From: Akkermansiaceae bacterium
GTDB lineage: Bacteria > Verrucomicrobiota > Verrucomicrobiia > Verrucomicrobiales > Akkermansiaceae
Assembly (NCBI GenBank): GCA_025457665.1
Contig: JALOTY010000014.1
Coordinates: 1 to 63,973 of the forward strand
Reading direction: 5' to 3'
DNA: 63,973 nt
Shown here: positions 27,406 through 36,445 of the stretch, in pieces
How positions within the stretch are numbered: position 1 is the first letter of the stretch
Layout of the letters: every line of letters starts with the position of its first letter
Program-made: the position numbers and the translations under genes
The notes under the pieces: model-generated
What the model was told of the DNA's origin: nothing
The model's database searches: none
The model's input: only the letters and a program-made list of their open reading frames with translations

Positions 27406-27879
27406 TCAATGGGTGGTAGCCAGTGCGCGGACTGAGTTAATAACTGCTTCGCTCCAGTCCAAATTCTCTGGGTCGATGATTAGAGCACGAAACCCGAATC
27501 TCTCGGCTTCAACGGCTACTCCCTTAGAGTCGTCTATGTGTAGATCAACCCGAAACAGACCAGGGTGCTTGCTGGGCGAGCGACTACGCTCAAAACGTGC
27601 TGACACGGCTGCCTCGTGGATTGCTGCATTGACGATCAAGTCCGGACTAAATCCGTAGCAACGCAGCCAACGTCTGATATAGCCGACTGACCGCGACGAA
27701 GTGGTATAGATGCCCAGGCGACATCCTTGGCTTCTGAGATCCTCACAAAGTTGAATGAATCCGATGCGGATCGGTTCTCGATATAGAAGCCTGGCTACCC
27801 AAGTCGCCGTGGGCTTCTCCGACGGTTGCGAACTGCCGTGCAACCGGATCGTGTCGTCTATGTCAAAGGTGATCAGCAC
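27406..27879 (-). CDS. Cassette gene: HAD-superfamily phosphatase-like protein
   Basis: A 157-residue protein from a GTG at 27879. HAD motifs: I FDIDDTIRLHG (nucleophile Asp, acid/base Asp), II IYTTSSRSVGYI, III/IV region HIDDSKGVAVEAERFG. Lengths and motifs fit a small cap-less HAD hydrolase. Substrate unknown. The upstream ATG in ATAAATGATC is out of frame (it stops after four codons), which is why the GTG is chosen. Confidence 0.75.
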   Translation of the reverse strand: MLITFDIDDTIRLHGSSQPSEKPTATWVARLLYREPIRIGFIQLCEDLRSQGCRLGIYTTSSRSVGYIRRWLRCYGFSPDLIVNAAIHEAAVSARFERSRSPSKHPGLFRVDLHIDDSKGVAVEAERFGFRALIIDPENLDWSEAVINSVRALATTH

Positions 27880-27906
27880 GGGATCATTTATTGGCGAACG
27901 AATAGC

Positions 27907-27966
27907 TTATCCACGGCGGGGATGGAAGCCCGAATTCAAACAGGAGCGTTACCCGCCGTTGGATGC
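27907..27966 (-). other. attC-like site 8
   Basis: Nearly identical to site 4: minus-strand ATCCAACGGCGGGTAACGCTC, centre GTTTGAATTC, then GGGCTTCCATCCCCGCCGTGGAT. It closes the array on the high-coordinate side. A preceding cassette's gene is not recognisable in 27967-28200. Confidence 0.65.
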
Positions 27967-28084
27967 GGCGGCTTTTTCGAATTGGTTGTCACATAGGTCG
28001 GGCAGGTCCCACCGGGAGGTCCTTCGATGAAGCGAAATAGTCTGAGGCGTTTGGCGAGCCAGGGCAAATCCGCTTGGTTGCTTT

Positions 28085-28190
28085 CTTTGAGTGGAGGCAG
28101 CGCGGGGTCTTTTGCGCCGCGCCCCCCGCCTTGGCACTTGGCACTTGGCACTTGGCATTTCCGCGCAGCGGCCGGGCTGGTCTTCGCTCC
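28085..28190. repeat. Dispersed intergenic repeat block D (short)
   Basis: Contains three tandem copies of GGCACTT and the CGCGCAGCGGCCGGGCTGG segment related to modules in blocks A-C. The 240 bp between attC-like site 8 and the glycosylase gene otherwise hold nothing recognisable. Confidence 0.5.
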
Positions 28191-28207
28191 TGCCAGAATC
28201 CCCCAGA

Positions 28208-28930
28208 TCACAGGTCCGTGAGACCCATGGCGTGGAGTTGTTTGGAGGCGGCTTCCGCCCAGCCGCGGTTGGCGGCGGGTGAGGCGGGCGAGGGGTGGAG
28301 GATTTTGCCGATGCAGGCCGGATGGCCCAGCTCCGCCGCCACTGCGGCCAGCCGGCTTTCGGCATAGGCCCCCACGCCGATAAAATACTGCGGATCTAGT
28401 AGTTTTACCGTTTCCCGCAGGTGCGCCAGACAGTGTTTTTCCACCGCTTCCATTTCGCTGGCGGGGAGCTTGTCGGGCGTGAGGTTCGCACCGGTCGGGC
28501 CCATCCACACCAGCGGGCAGTAGTTGGCCACGAAATGGTCGGCGAAGAAATCCGCCGCCACCGGAAAGCGCTCGGCAAAGAGCCCCCACAGACGTCGCCC
28601 GCTGACTTCGGATTTCGTGCAATCGAATCCCGTGATCGGCCGCTTCGGATGTTCGGGCTCCGGCTTGCCGACTTTTCCGGTGATGCCCATCCAGTCGCGC
28701 ACCGCGGGGATTTCGCCGAAGGGCACCCCGGTCTGCGCCATGCCCCAGGGGCCGGGGTTCATGCCCAGGAAAAGCACGCGTTTGCGGCCGGAGCCGAAGC
28801 GTTCGAGATAGATTTCGTGGGGAATGCGGGCGTAGTCGGTGGGCAGGTAAACGTGGCTCGCCTTGGAAAAACGCAGCGGCTTCAGAGCCCGGGTCAGGCG
28901 GCGCGAGGCATCGATCAGCGAGCCACTCAT
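28208..28930 (-). CDS. SMUG1-type uracil-DNA glycosylase
   Basis: A 240-residue protein with the SMUG1 active-site block FLGMNPGPWGMAQTGVPFGE followed by VRDWMGI, the YCPLVWM region and the C-terminal HPSPASPAANRGW motif of the uracil-DNA glycosylase superfamily. It excises uracil and oxidised pyrimidines. The start overlaps the stop of the upstream nuclease gene by 4 bp, so the two are translationally coupled. Confidence 0.9.
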   Translation of the reverse strand: MSGSLIDASRRLTRALKPLRFSKASHVYLPTDYARIPHEIYLERFGSGRKRVLFLGMNPGPWGMAQTGVPFGEIPAVRDWMGITGKVGKPEPEHPKRPITGFDCTKSEVSGRRLWGLFAERFPVAADFFADHFVANYCPLVWMGPTGANLTPDKLPASEMEAVEKHCLAHLRETVKLLDPQYFIGVGAYAESRLAAVAAELGHPACIGKILHPSPASPAANRGWAEAASKQLHAMGLTDL

Positions 28931-29619
28931 CGTTCAGCCCGGGCCTCTCTTTCCCGCTGCTCCAGGGCACGTTCGTGGGCGGCTTCCGCCGTGCCATCCG
29001 GCAGCATCGCCCCCTTCGTATGCACCCGGGCCAGACCTTCGCTCACGAGCCATTCGTGCAGCCATCCACCGCCGGGCAGCTCCACGAAAGCATGGTATCG
29101 GCGATCGCCAAAGGGGTCGTCCCACTCGGTGTAAAGCGTGATGGATTTCCCGGCGAGGAGTCGCTCGACTTCCTGCTTCGCCCGCTTGCCGAGGGCGACG
29201 ACCTCGTCATCGGTCACACCCATGTCACGCGCCTGCTGGCGGATGCGGTCGTGATTGTTTTCCCCGCGGCCGTATTCCTTGAAGGCGCTTTCCGGGCAAT
29301 CGACGAAATACAAACGGAACTGCTCGACCCGCCCGTCCGGAAGCTTCAGGCGGAAGCTGTCGCCATCGTTCTGGCGGTGGGCGATCCATTCGCAGCCTTC
29401 GAGCCGCTCGTATCCGCCCACCACGGCGGGCTTGTCGGAGGAACTGGGTTTCCCGGTCGTGTCGCGGCTTTCAGAGCCTGGAGTTCTTTCGGAAGTCGCC
29501 GGCTGGTCGCGCCAGCTTCGCAGCAGACCGGGTTTCCAGCGCTCCACGGCCATGAGGGCCAGGGCGGCGGCGATCAGGACGATGACCTGCCAGGATTGGG
29601 TTTTCGCGCGGATTGCCAT
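28927..29619 (-). CDS. Membrane-anchored thermonuclease (SNase-like) domain protein
   Basis: A 230-residue protein with an N-terminal TM anchor (VIVLIAAALALMAV), a Ser/Pro-rich linker and a staphylococcal nuclease-like domain: NDGDSFRLKLPDG, RLYFVDCPES, ALGKRAKQEVERLLAGK and WLVSEGLARVH. The catalytic Arg of canonical SNases (DTPE region) is represented by VDCPES followed by ExG, so activity is uncertain. Overlaps the SMUG1-type gene by 4 bp. Confidence 0.85.
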   Translation of the reverse strand: MAIRAKTQSWQVIVLIAAALALMAVERWKPGLLRSWRDQPATSERTPGSESRDTTGKPSSSDKPAVVGGYERLEGCEWIAHRQNDGDSFRLKLPDGRVEQFRLYFVDCPESAFKEYGRGENNHDRIRQQARDMGVTDDEVVALGKRAKQEVERLLAGKSITLYTEWDDPFGDRRYHAFVELPGGGWLHEWLVSEGLARVHTKGAMLPDGTAEAAHERALEQREREARAER

Positions 29620-29622
29620 GGA

Positions 29623-30279
29623 TCAAAGACCCTTGAAACCGTGGTATTCCTTGAATGTGCCGGTCGGCACGGACTGCTTGCCCCACTCGCGGTTCAGGCG
29701 GCGGTAGCGGTTGATGAATTGGGTGGGATCCGCCCAGTTGACCATGTTGCGCTCCACGCTCTCGCGCTGCATGCCGATGTTGAGATTGTGCCGGACCTCG
29801 AAATGGAGGTGGGCGGGGTACATCCCGCGGTTCGAGCCGATGGTGCCGATCTGCTGCCCGCGTTTCACTTCCTGTCCGACCTTGACCATCATCTGGTGGA
29901 GGTGGCCGTAGAGCGAGTCGCAGTAGTTCACCTTGCCGGTGGCGGGATCGCGGTAGGCGTGGCGGATGATGACCACATTTCCCCAGCCAACGCGCACATC
30001 ATAGGCGAAGACCACGACGCCATTTCCCATGGTGTAAACCGGGTCGCCCAGATCGGTATCGCCGCCGCCACGGCCATTCCAGTCTTCGCCAAAATGCACC
30101 GGCGCCCGGAGGCGGAGCCCGCGGGCCTTGTAGTAGCCATCGGCATTCGGCTTGCCTACGGGGAAATCAAAGCCATCGGCAATCGCCACCCGCACGGCGG
30201 AATGCACCGGGCTGAGGCAGCAGAACCACGCCATGAGGCAGGCGAGGAGCCGGAGGGTCGGGAATCGACAGGGGGCCAT
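29623..30279 (-). CDS. M23-family (LytM) metallopeptidase, secreted
   Basis: From the ATG at 30279 about 218 residues (a start at 30297 is also open). Signal peptide LRLLACLMAWFCCLSPVHS, then the M23 domain with HFGEDWNGRGGGDTDLGDPV (zinc ligands), SLYGHLHQMMVKVGQEVKRGQ and AHLHFEVRHN. Such enzymes cut peptidoglycan peptide bridges or act as regulators. It sits 3 bp before the nuclease gene in the same direction. Confidence 0.88.
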   Translation of the reverse strand: MAPCRFPTLRLLACLMAWFCCLSPVHSAVRVAIADGFDFPVGKPNADGYYKARGLRLRAPVHFGEDWNGRGGGDTDLGDPVYTMGNGVVVFAYDVRVGWGNVVIIRHAYRDPATGKVNYCDSLYGHLHQMMVKVGQEVKRGQQIGTIGSNRGMYPAHLHFEVRHNLNIGMQRESVERNMVNWADPTQFINRYRRLNREWGKQSVPTGTFKEYHGFKGL

Positions 30280-30325
30280 CACTCGTCGAGCTTCCATTCA
30301 CCCCCACCCCCCCGGCAAGCCAAAA

Positions 30326-31213
30326 TCAGACGGATGCGAAGCCGTGGAAATCGGTCAAAACCAGAACCGTCATGACCAGTGCCAGGGCGAGTCGATACCA
30401 GCCAAAGACCCCCAGGCCCCTGCGGTTGAGGTAGCCGACCATCCATTTCACCGCGAAAGCCGCCGCCAAGGTCGCCGCCGCCACCCCGGCGAGAAGTGGC
30501 ACCAGCCCGTAATCGTCCCACATCAGCAAGGCCCCGCCGAAGGCCGAATCGTACCGCTCCCCGAAGCCCTCGATGGGCCAAACCGCCTTTTTCGCCGTGG
30601 CGGCCGTGAGGGTCACCACGCCGAGCAGGAAGGAAAACTCCACGGCAGCCGCCAGCCGGAGGCCCACGAGAATCCCGCCGAGAATGGTCATCAGGCTGCG
30701 GCTGGTGCCCGGCCACATCGCCAGACATTGCATGAATCCCACCACCAGCGCCATTTTCCAGGTCATTTCCACCAGGTCCACGCCCCGGTCTCCGCCGCCC
30801 TTTTTCATCCAGCGGTCGACGAGAAGGATCGCCACCCCGCCGACGAAGAGCGCGCCGATGATGGGCTTCAGGCCGTAGAGCTGAGCCTCGATCCAGTCGT
30901 TGGCGAGGATCCCGATCACCGCCGCCGGCAGGAAACCGCAGATCATGGCGACGACCAGCTTGAGGCCGGTGCGGTCCTTGCCCACGAGACCGGCGAACAT
31001 CTGCCGCACCCGTGGCCAGTAGAGCCCGAGCACCGCGAGGATGGCTCCCGCCTGGATGCAGATCGCGAAACAATCCGCCGCGGCCTTGTCACGACCTTCC
31101 AGGCCGATGCCCATGAAGCGCTGGGCCAAAATGAGATGCCCGGTGGAGCTGACGGGCAGGTATTCGGTCAGTCCTTCGACCAGCCCCAGGATGAGTGCTT
31201 CGAGCCACGTCAT
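30326..31213 (-). CDS. uppP: Undecaprenyl-diphosphatase
   Basis: A 295-residue polytopic membrane protein from the ATG at 31213. Both BacA/UppP signatures are present: EGLTEYLPVSSTGHLILA and MWPGTSRSLMTILGG. It recycles undecaprenyl diphosphate for cell-wall synthesis. Upstream in-frame starts (31234, 31309) would add residues lacking family similarity and overlap the divergent DUF2062 gene. Confidence 0.95.
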   Translation of the reverse strand: MTWLEALILGLVEGLTEYLPVSSTGHLILAQRFMGIGLEGRDKAAADCFAICIQAGAILAVLGLYWPRVRQMFAGLVGKDRTGLKLVVAMICGFLPAAVIGILANDWIEAQLYGLKPIIGALFVGGVAILLVDRWMKKGGGDRGVDLVEMTWKMALVVGFMQCLAMWPGTSRSLMTILGGILVGLRLAAAVEFSFLLGVVTLTAATAKKAVWPIEGFGERYDSAFGGALLMWDDYGLVPLLAGVAAATLAAAFAVKWMVGYLNRRGLGVFGWYRLALALVMTVLVLTDFHGFASV

Positions 31214-31295
31214 GTGGCCCGGAGCATGGACCATCGTGACTGCGCCGCAAGGGATTTGCGATTGAATCCCCGGTACAAAGGGGCAGATTCCCGCC

Positions 31296-31871
31296 ATGCC
31301 GCCCAGCAAATGGAAGATCCGCTACCTCCGCCTTGTCCGCAAGGTGCAGCGCATCGTCCGCCATCGCCGCTTGAGAAACCGCAGTTGGTGGCAGCCGGTG
31401 CGCGAGAAGCTCACCGACCGTCGGCTCTGGCAACCCTGCCGGGACTCGGTGGCCGCGGGGCTTTCGATCGGGCTTTTTTTCGCCATGATGCCCATCCCCG
31501 GGCAATCGATCGTCGCCACCATCTTCGCCGCCCGCAGCCGGGCCAACATTCCCTTCGCCGTGGCCGGATGTTTCGTCACGAACCCTTTCACGGAGCCCTT
31601 TTTCCGCCCGGCCCAGCACCAACTTGGCCAATGGCTCCGGCATCAGGTCGGCGTGCCCATGCCCCACCTCGGGGAGGTCGATGTGAAAATCGCCGGAAAC
31701 CTCCTCAATCTGAACGTTTCCAGCTTCATCCTCGGCTTCATGGCCATGGGCATCATGGCGGCCTTGCTCGCCTATCCCATCGTCCACCTTTTTTCGAAAT
31801 TCCTCCCTCACCACCTCCCGGTGAGGGCTCCCCACTTCAAGAAGAAACGCCCCGGAAACGCCGTGTCGTGA
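31296..31871 (+). CDS. DUF2062 family membrane protein
   Basis: A 191-residue protein with a basic N-terminus and the DUF2062 core: LSIGLFFAMMPIPGQSIVATIFA, ANIPFAVAGCFVTNPFTEPFF, and a final TM helix (FILGFMAMGIMAALLAYPIV). Function unknown. It is divergent from uppP, and its 3' end overlaps the convergent TPM gene by 35 bp. Confidence 0.88.
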   Translation: MPPSKWKIRYLRLVRKVQRIVRHRRLRNRSWWQPVREKLTDRRLWQPCRDSVAAGLSIGLFFAMMPIPGQSIVATIFAARSRANIPFAVAGCFVTNPFTEPFFRPAQHQLGQWLRHQVGVPMPHLGEVDVKIAGNLLNLNVSSFILGFMAMGIMAALLAYPIVHLFSKFLPHHLPVRAPHFKKKRPGNAVS

Positions 31872-32589
31872 TTTTCCCGCCGCCGTAGGGTGCTCCCAGT
31901 CGTCGGCTGATCGAGACTTCGGGGAAAATCAATCGCTCCTTCGCCCGCTTGGCATTCCGTTTCACCCAGGCCCAGCCGAGCATCGCCGCCAGCAGCAGGG
32001 CCGCCAGCAGGCCCACGACCATGACCACGACCTCCTTGGTCCAGCCGCCCGGCCGCGCCTCCTCGGCCACGGCGGTTTCCACGCCATCGATGAGCGTCGT
32101 CACCAAGCGGCTGATGTCATCCACCGAGCGCTGCTTCGGCGGGCCCAACTCGCGGAGATTTTGCTCGATCCGCAACTGCTCGGGGCCCGGCACGGCCCCA
32201 CGGCGCACCACGGGCACCGCCGGCATCCCCTCGGAGGAAACCGCCCCGCCGTCCGACCAGGCCAGCAACCAGCGGCCGCTATCGCATTCCAAAACCAGCA
32301 GCACGCCCACCTCGTCCCCCAACCAGGCCTCCTGAAGGTTCGCCAGCTCCTCGGGCAGACTGCGGCCGATGAGCGTGTCAAACAGCGCGACATACACTTT
32401 CACCCCGGAAAGCTCGGCGGTGGATTCGATGCGATTCTCCAACTCCACCAGCCGCTCCACCGAGGCGCTGAAGACCCGCGCATGATCGTGGATGCCCCGC
32501 TCCGGAGCTGGCGGGATTTCCAAGGTCATCCCTTCCTGCGCCCCGAGCGCCGCGGTCAGCACCGCCATGATGGCCACAAACACTTTCAC
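31837..32589 (-). CDS. TPM-domain (YgcG-like) membrane protein
   Basis: A 250-residue protein with a signal peptide (VAIMAVLTAALGAQ), a TPM domain (HDHARVFSASVERLVELENRI; VKVYVALFDTLIGR; EVGVLLVLECDSGRWLLAWS) and a C-terminal TM segment (VVVMVVGLLAALLLAAMLGWAWV). TPM domains occur in photosystem-repair phosphatases and YgcG proteins. Enzymatic activity here is unproven. Tail-to-tail overlap with the DUF2062 gene. Confidence 0.8.
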   Translation of the reverse strand: MKVFVAIMAVLTAALGAQEGMTLEIPPAPERGIHDHARVFSASVERLVELENRIESTAELSGVKVYVALFDTLIGRSLPEELANLQEAWLGDEVGVLLVLECDSGRWLLAWSDGGAVSSEGMPAVPVVRRGAVPGPEQLRIEQNLRELGPPKQRSVDDISRLVTTLIDGVETAVAEEARPGGWTKEVVVMVVGLLAALLLAAMLGWAWVKRNAKRAKERLIFPEVSISRRLGAPYGGGKITTRRFRGVSS

Positions 32590-32685
32590 CCCGCAGACCC
32601 TAGGCGGGCCCGAGATCGATCACAAGCTTTCCCACCGCCGCCCCACGGAACCCATCCGGAGGCGGCTTCGGGAAATAAAGGGCCC

Positions 32686-35600
32686 TCAGGGATTCTGCGT
32701 GGCGGAAACCCGCAGGAAAATCCGCTGGCTGCTGCCGCCGGTGACGGTGGCCGTGACCTGCACGGTGTCATTCAGCGGAGATGCCTGGTCCAGCGTGGTC
32801 GTGCTGGCGATGGTCGCCGTCACGCCATTTCCATCGGTGGCACCGGACGCCTGCCAGGTGGCCAGATCGCTCGACCACTGATAAGCCACCGTCACATCCG
32901 TCGCCGGATCGTTCGTCTGGCTGTGGCTGGCGGTCACGCTGCTGGACGTCGAGGAAAGCGGAACCAGACCTAGGCTCGATGAATTCGGCGCGGTGCCGAA
33001 AAATTGCTCCAGACCGTTGTCGATGCCATCGCCATCGGGGTCGGCATTGAAACCGACCAGAGCCGGATTCGTTTCCCCGGGGTAGAATCCATCGATCCAA
33101 CCCGCGTAGGTCACCCCGGGAACGCCCGCCGTGTAGTTCAGTTTCAGGTCATTTCCCACAACCGCCACGCTCCAGGTGCCGGTGCCGGAGAAAGCGCTGG
33201 CATCCACGACGACATTGTCGCCCGTGAAGCCGGTGATGCCTCCGCTGGTCGTCGCGAGGGTGAAGGAAGTGGTCGTTTCCGAAAAGTTCACCAACGAGCT
33301 GGGGGTGATGACCACGGTCAACGGGGTCGCCTGGGTCGCATTGATGTTCAGCGTGGCGGCGGAAATCGTATCGTAGCCGCTGCCGGCCGTGCCGGTCCAA
33401 TCACCGATTTCCCATGCCACGCTCGATCCCGTGGCAAAGGCGAGATCCGCGCTGCTGGTCAGTGTGCCCACCGCGGCACCCGGGGCCACTCTTCCCGAAA
33501 TCGCCGCATTCTGCCCCAAGGGTCCACTGCCGCCCAAGGTCCCCGCCGCTTCCACGGTCACGGCCGAGGATGGCAGGGCACTGGCGAGGATGAGACGGCC
33601 ATTGCGCACCGTCGTCGTGCCCGTGTGGGAAAGGCTGCCGGAAAGCGTCAGCACCTGGTTTTCGGTCCCGGTGGTCAGGCCCACGAAGACATTGCCGGCA
33701 CCGGAGATGGCATTCGCCACCGTGTGGGCATCTGTCCGGGAAAAAGTCAGGATGCCTTCATTGACCACCGTGGCGCTGCCAAGGGTGCCCGCAGCTCCGC
33801 CTCCGAGTTGGGTTGCATCGGCCTGTCCTGGCACACCACCCACCCGGACCGGGACGCCGGCGGGAATCGTCAGCGTGCCATCCAGAGTGTTTTCTCCCGT
33901 GAGGATGAAGCCGCGCTGGAGATTGTTCATCGCCGCAGTGGCATCCTCAAAGGTCAGCCCGCCACTGCCACTGATGACCCCCTGGAGCTTGAGCGTGCGG
34001 TCGATGCCTGCCGAGCGATTGATGATGCGGTTGTCCGAGCCGGTGAGGACGATGTTGTTCGTCCAGGTCCAGTTGCCCTCGATTTGGGAAAGCTTTCCGG
34101 AGCTGGTGCCATCGCCAAGTACGATGCTTCCCGTACCCATGGCCGTCGCGCCATTGCGGATGGTTTGGAATTCCGAGCCGCCGACAACCACGAGGTTTCC
34201 GGAGAACTGATTCCATGTTCCCGCGCTGGCAAAGGCGGTGCCGCCGCCCGGATAGTTGAAAAGCGTGCCGCCGCCAGTGAGGACGATTTCCCCCGCACCC
34301 GTCACCGTCCGCATCCGCGCCACGGTCTTGTAGTCGAGAAAATCGGAGCGGTTCAGCCGCAGTGTGGCCCCCGCAAGGATGTCCACGGTCCCGGCACCGA
34401 TCTGGCCCAGCGTGCCGCCATCCCCAAAGGCCAGCGTCCCTTCATCGACGAGCGTGGTTCCGGTGTAGGTGGTGTCGGAAGTGATCACCGCCGTCCCCGT
34501 GCCCGCCTTGATCAGCCCGCCGCCGCCCGCCAGGGTGCCGCCGCTGATCTGATAGTTCAAAACACTGTTGTCGAACTCGACGGATGCCGGGCTCACGCTG
34601 CCCGCCAGGGTGACCGTCGCGGTGGTCGCCGTGTCATCGAAAATCACATCATCGCCATCGAGATACACATCGGCATTTCCCCCGAGATCCCAGTTCTGGG
34701 TGCTGTTGATGTCCCAGTTGCCACTCGTGTCACCCGTCCACACCAGCAAGCCGCCGGTGAACTGAAGGTCCACGCTGGTGTTCGCCACATTGTGAACCAG
34801 CGTGAAACGCGAACCGGGAGCCAGCGAGAGGTTCGCAAAGCCACTGAAGGTGCCGGAGTAGTCGATGATCGAAATCGACTCACCCGGCAACAAGCCGCCG
34901 GTGGGAGCCACCTGGATGACGTGCGGGCCATTGACGACAAGTCCGTCCGCATCGCTCACGACGATGTCATCGAAGGTGAAACCCGCGCGGAAGGTGGAAA
35001 GCGAGCCGGATTCGAGAGTCAGGGATTTCACCAGGCCATTTCCCGGAGTCGCGACGGTGCCCGCACGCAGCCTGGCACCGGACTGCACGGTCACCGGGCT
35101 GCCGGAAAGATCCGCAGAGACATAGGTGGTCCCCTCCGCCAAGGTCGTCGTTCCCGTGAAACCGCTGCTGTTTCCACTCAGCGCAAGCGTGCCGGAACCA
35201 TCCTTGAGGAAAGCACCCGCACCCGTGAGCACATTGGCGAAAGTGAGAGTGCCGCTGCGATCGATCGTCAGCGATCCATCCAGCGCCACGGTCCCGCTGC
35301 CAAGCGATCCGGTCGCACCGCCCGCGCCCACTTGCAGCGTGGCGCCGGAAGCGATGGTCACCGGCCCCTGCCGGGTGTTTTCGGCAGAAAGGACCAGCTT
35401 GCCACCATTCACCGTGATCGGAACCTGATCGGTGGTGCCTCCGGTCGATGCCGTCTGCCTGCCCACCAGCCCGGCCATGGTCAGGGTGCCGAGGCCGTCT
35501 TTCTCCAAAGCCAGGTTGCGGATGCGGCCGCCAGTCCCGTGGTGGGAGAGGAACATGCCGTTGAAAGTGGTGTCGCCCGCCTGATTCACCCGCACCGTGC

Positions 35601-36312
35601 GCGTGATCGTCGCCGCCGTGCCACCCCAGTCGCAGCGGATGCTGCCGAAACCCGAGAGCGAGGAAAGATTCAGAGTCGCGCCGGTAAACGCATCGGCCAC
35701 GATGAAATCCCGCGCTCCCGCGCCGCTCAGGGTATCGATGGAGCTGCCGGTATCCAGAGCGAAGGCCGTTCCCGCCGCCTGGGTCATGGCCGCACCGCCG
35801 ACAGCCGTCCAGGAATTGCCCACCGTATTCGGCGCAGTCGATCCCGCCCCACCCCGCAGTGTCAGCGTGCCGGAGAAATTCAAATCATTGGCGGCATCCA
35901 GGGTCCCGGCAGTCGTCCAGTTGATCGTGTTCGACTTGTTGATCGTGAGACTTCCCGCGCCCGAAAGCGAAGTCATATTGAAGGCCGACGTGCCGTTCTG
36001 AACGGTGAGGCCATTGCTGCCATTCAGAGTGATCGCCCCGGCCGTGAGGGCGAAGCCTCCGGCGATCGATACCGGTGCCCCCGCCGTGCTCAATTGCAGC
36101 GCCGCCACCGTGGTCGCCCCGGTCAAAGAGATGGCCGTGTTATTCAGCGAAGTCGCATCGAACACCGCGGTGGAAGCGGCCACCGGCAAGGAAGGATTCC
36201 AGTTCGCCGCATTGCTCCAAACCGCATCGGCCGTGCCCGTCCAGTTCGTGGTTTGGGCAGCCACGGGACCCGCAGCCAGAGAGGCAAAAAGAAGAGCGTA
36301 GGATTTTTTCAT
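32686..36312 (-). CDS. Secreted autotransporter-associated beta-strand repeat protein
   Basis: About 1,208 residues from the ATG at 36312, with a signal peptide (SYALLFASLAAGPVAAQ). The body is a long right-handed beta-helix of passenger-type repeats (for example GAGAFLKDGSGTLALSGN; LTFEDATAAM). Near the end are a calcium-type segment (DPDGDGIDNGLEQFFG) and a C-terminal 'W.SSDLATW...IFLRV' tail. It has no PEP-CTERM motif. Likely an extracellular or outer-membrane adhesin-like fibre; role inferred. Downstream of the giant sialidase gene on the same strand. Confidence 0.85.
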   Translation of the reverse strand: MKKSYALLFASLAAGPVAAQTTNWTGTADAVWSNAANWNPSLPVAASTAVFDATSLNNTAISLTGATTVAALQLSTAGAPVSIAGGFALTAGAITLNGSNGLTVQNGTSAFNMTSLSGAGSLTINKSNTINWTTAGTLDAANDLNFSGTLTLRGGAGSTAPNTVGNSWTAVGGAAMTQAAGTAFALDTGSSIDTLSGAGARDFIVADAFTGATLNLSSLSGFGSIRCDWGGTAATITRTVRVNQAGDTTFNGMFLSHHGTGGRIRNLALEKDGLGTLTMAGLVGRQTASTGGTTDQVPITVNGGKLVLSAENTRQGPVTIASGATLQVGAGGATGSLGSGTVALDGSLTIDRSGTLTFANVLTGAGAFLKDGSGTLALSGNSSGFTGTTTLAEGTTYVSADLSGSPVTVQSGARLRAGTVATPGNGLVKSLTLESGSLSTFRAGFTFDDIVVSDADGLVVNGPHVIQVAPTGGLLPGESISIIDYSGTFSGFANLSLAPGSRFTLVHNVANTSVDLQFTGGLLVWTGDTSGNWDINSTQNWDLGGNADVYLDGDDVIFDDTATTATVTLAGSVSPASVEFDNSVLNYQISGGTLAGGGGLIKAGTGTAVITSDTTYTGTTLVDEGTLAFGDGGTLGQIGAGTVDILAGATLRLNRSDFLDYKTVARMRTVTGAGEIVLTGGGTLFNYPGGGTAFASAGTWNQFSGNLVVVGGSEFQTIRNGATAMGTGSIVLGDGTSSGKLSQIEGNWTWTNNIVLTGSDNRIINRSAGIDRTLKLQGVISGSGGLTFEDATAAMNNLQRGFILTGENTLDGTLTIPAGVPVRVGGVPGQADATQLGGGAAGTLGSATVVNEGILTFSRTDAHTVANAISGAGNVFVGLTTGTENQVLTLSGSLSHTGTTTVRNGRLILASALPSSAVTVEAAGTLGGSGPLGQNAAISGRVAPGAAVGTLTSSADLAFATGSSVAWEIGDWTGTAGSGYDTISAATLNINATQATPLTVVITPSSLVNFSETTTSFTLATTSGGITGFTGDNVVVDASAFSGTGTWSVAVVGNDLKLNYTAGVPGVTYAGWIDGFYPGETNPALVGFNADPDGDGIDNGLEQFFGTAPNSSSLGLVPLSSTSSSVTASHSQTNDPATDVTVAYQWSSDLATWQASGATDGNGVTATIASTTTLDQASPLNDTVQVTATVTGGSSQRIFLRVSATQNP

Positions 36313-36445
36313 AACCACCGGAATTTTAGGGGAATCCGGGACATGCTCCGCCATTTCCCCACTTCATCAAATCCCCATCTCCGGTCTGCCCGACCAACCA
36401 GATTTCCCCACCTCATCCCAGACCCTGAATCGGAGAAATCCTTCA

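Noticed and set aside
22627..27966. CRISPR array, suggested by recurring similar sites
   Set aside because: Sites are 0.3-3 kb apart, separated by ORFs and built as imperfect hairpins. There are no ~30-bp identical repeats with unique spacers of constant length and no cas genes.
27936..28997. 353-codon minus-strand frame overlapping the SMUG1 gene
   Set aside because: The first two thirds are a shifted frame of the glycosylase gene and the rest runs through repeat block D into attC-like site 8; no family similarity.
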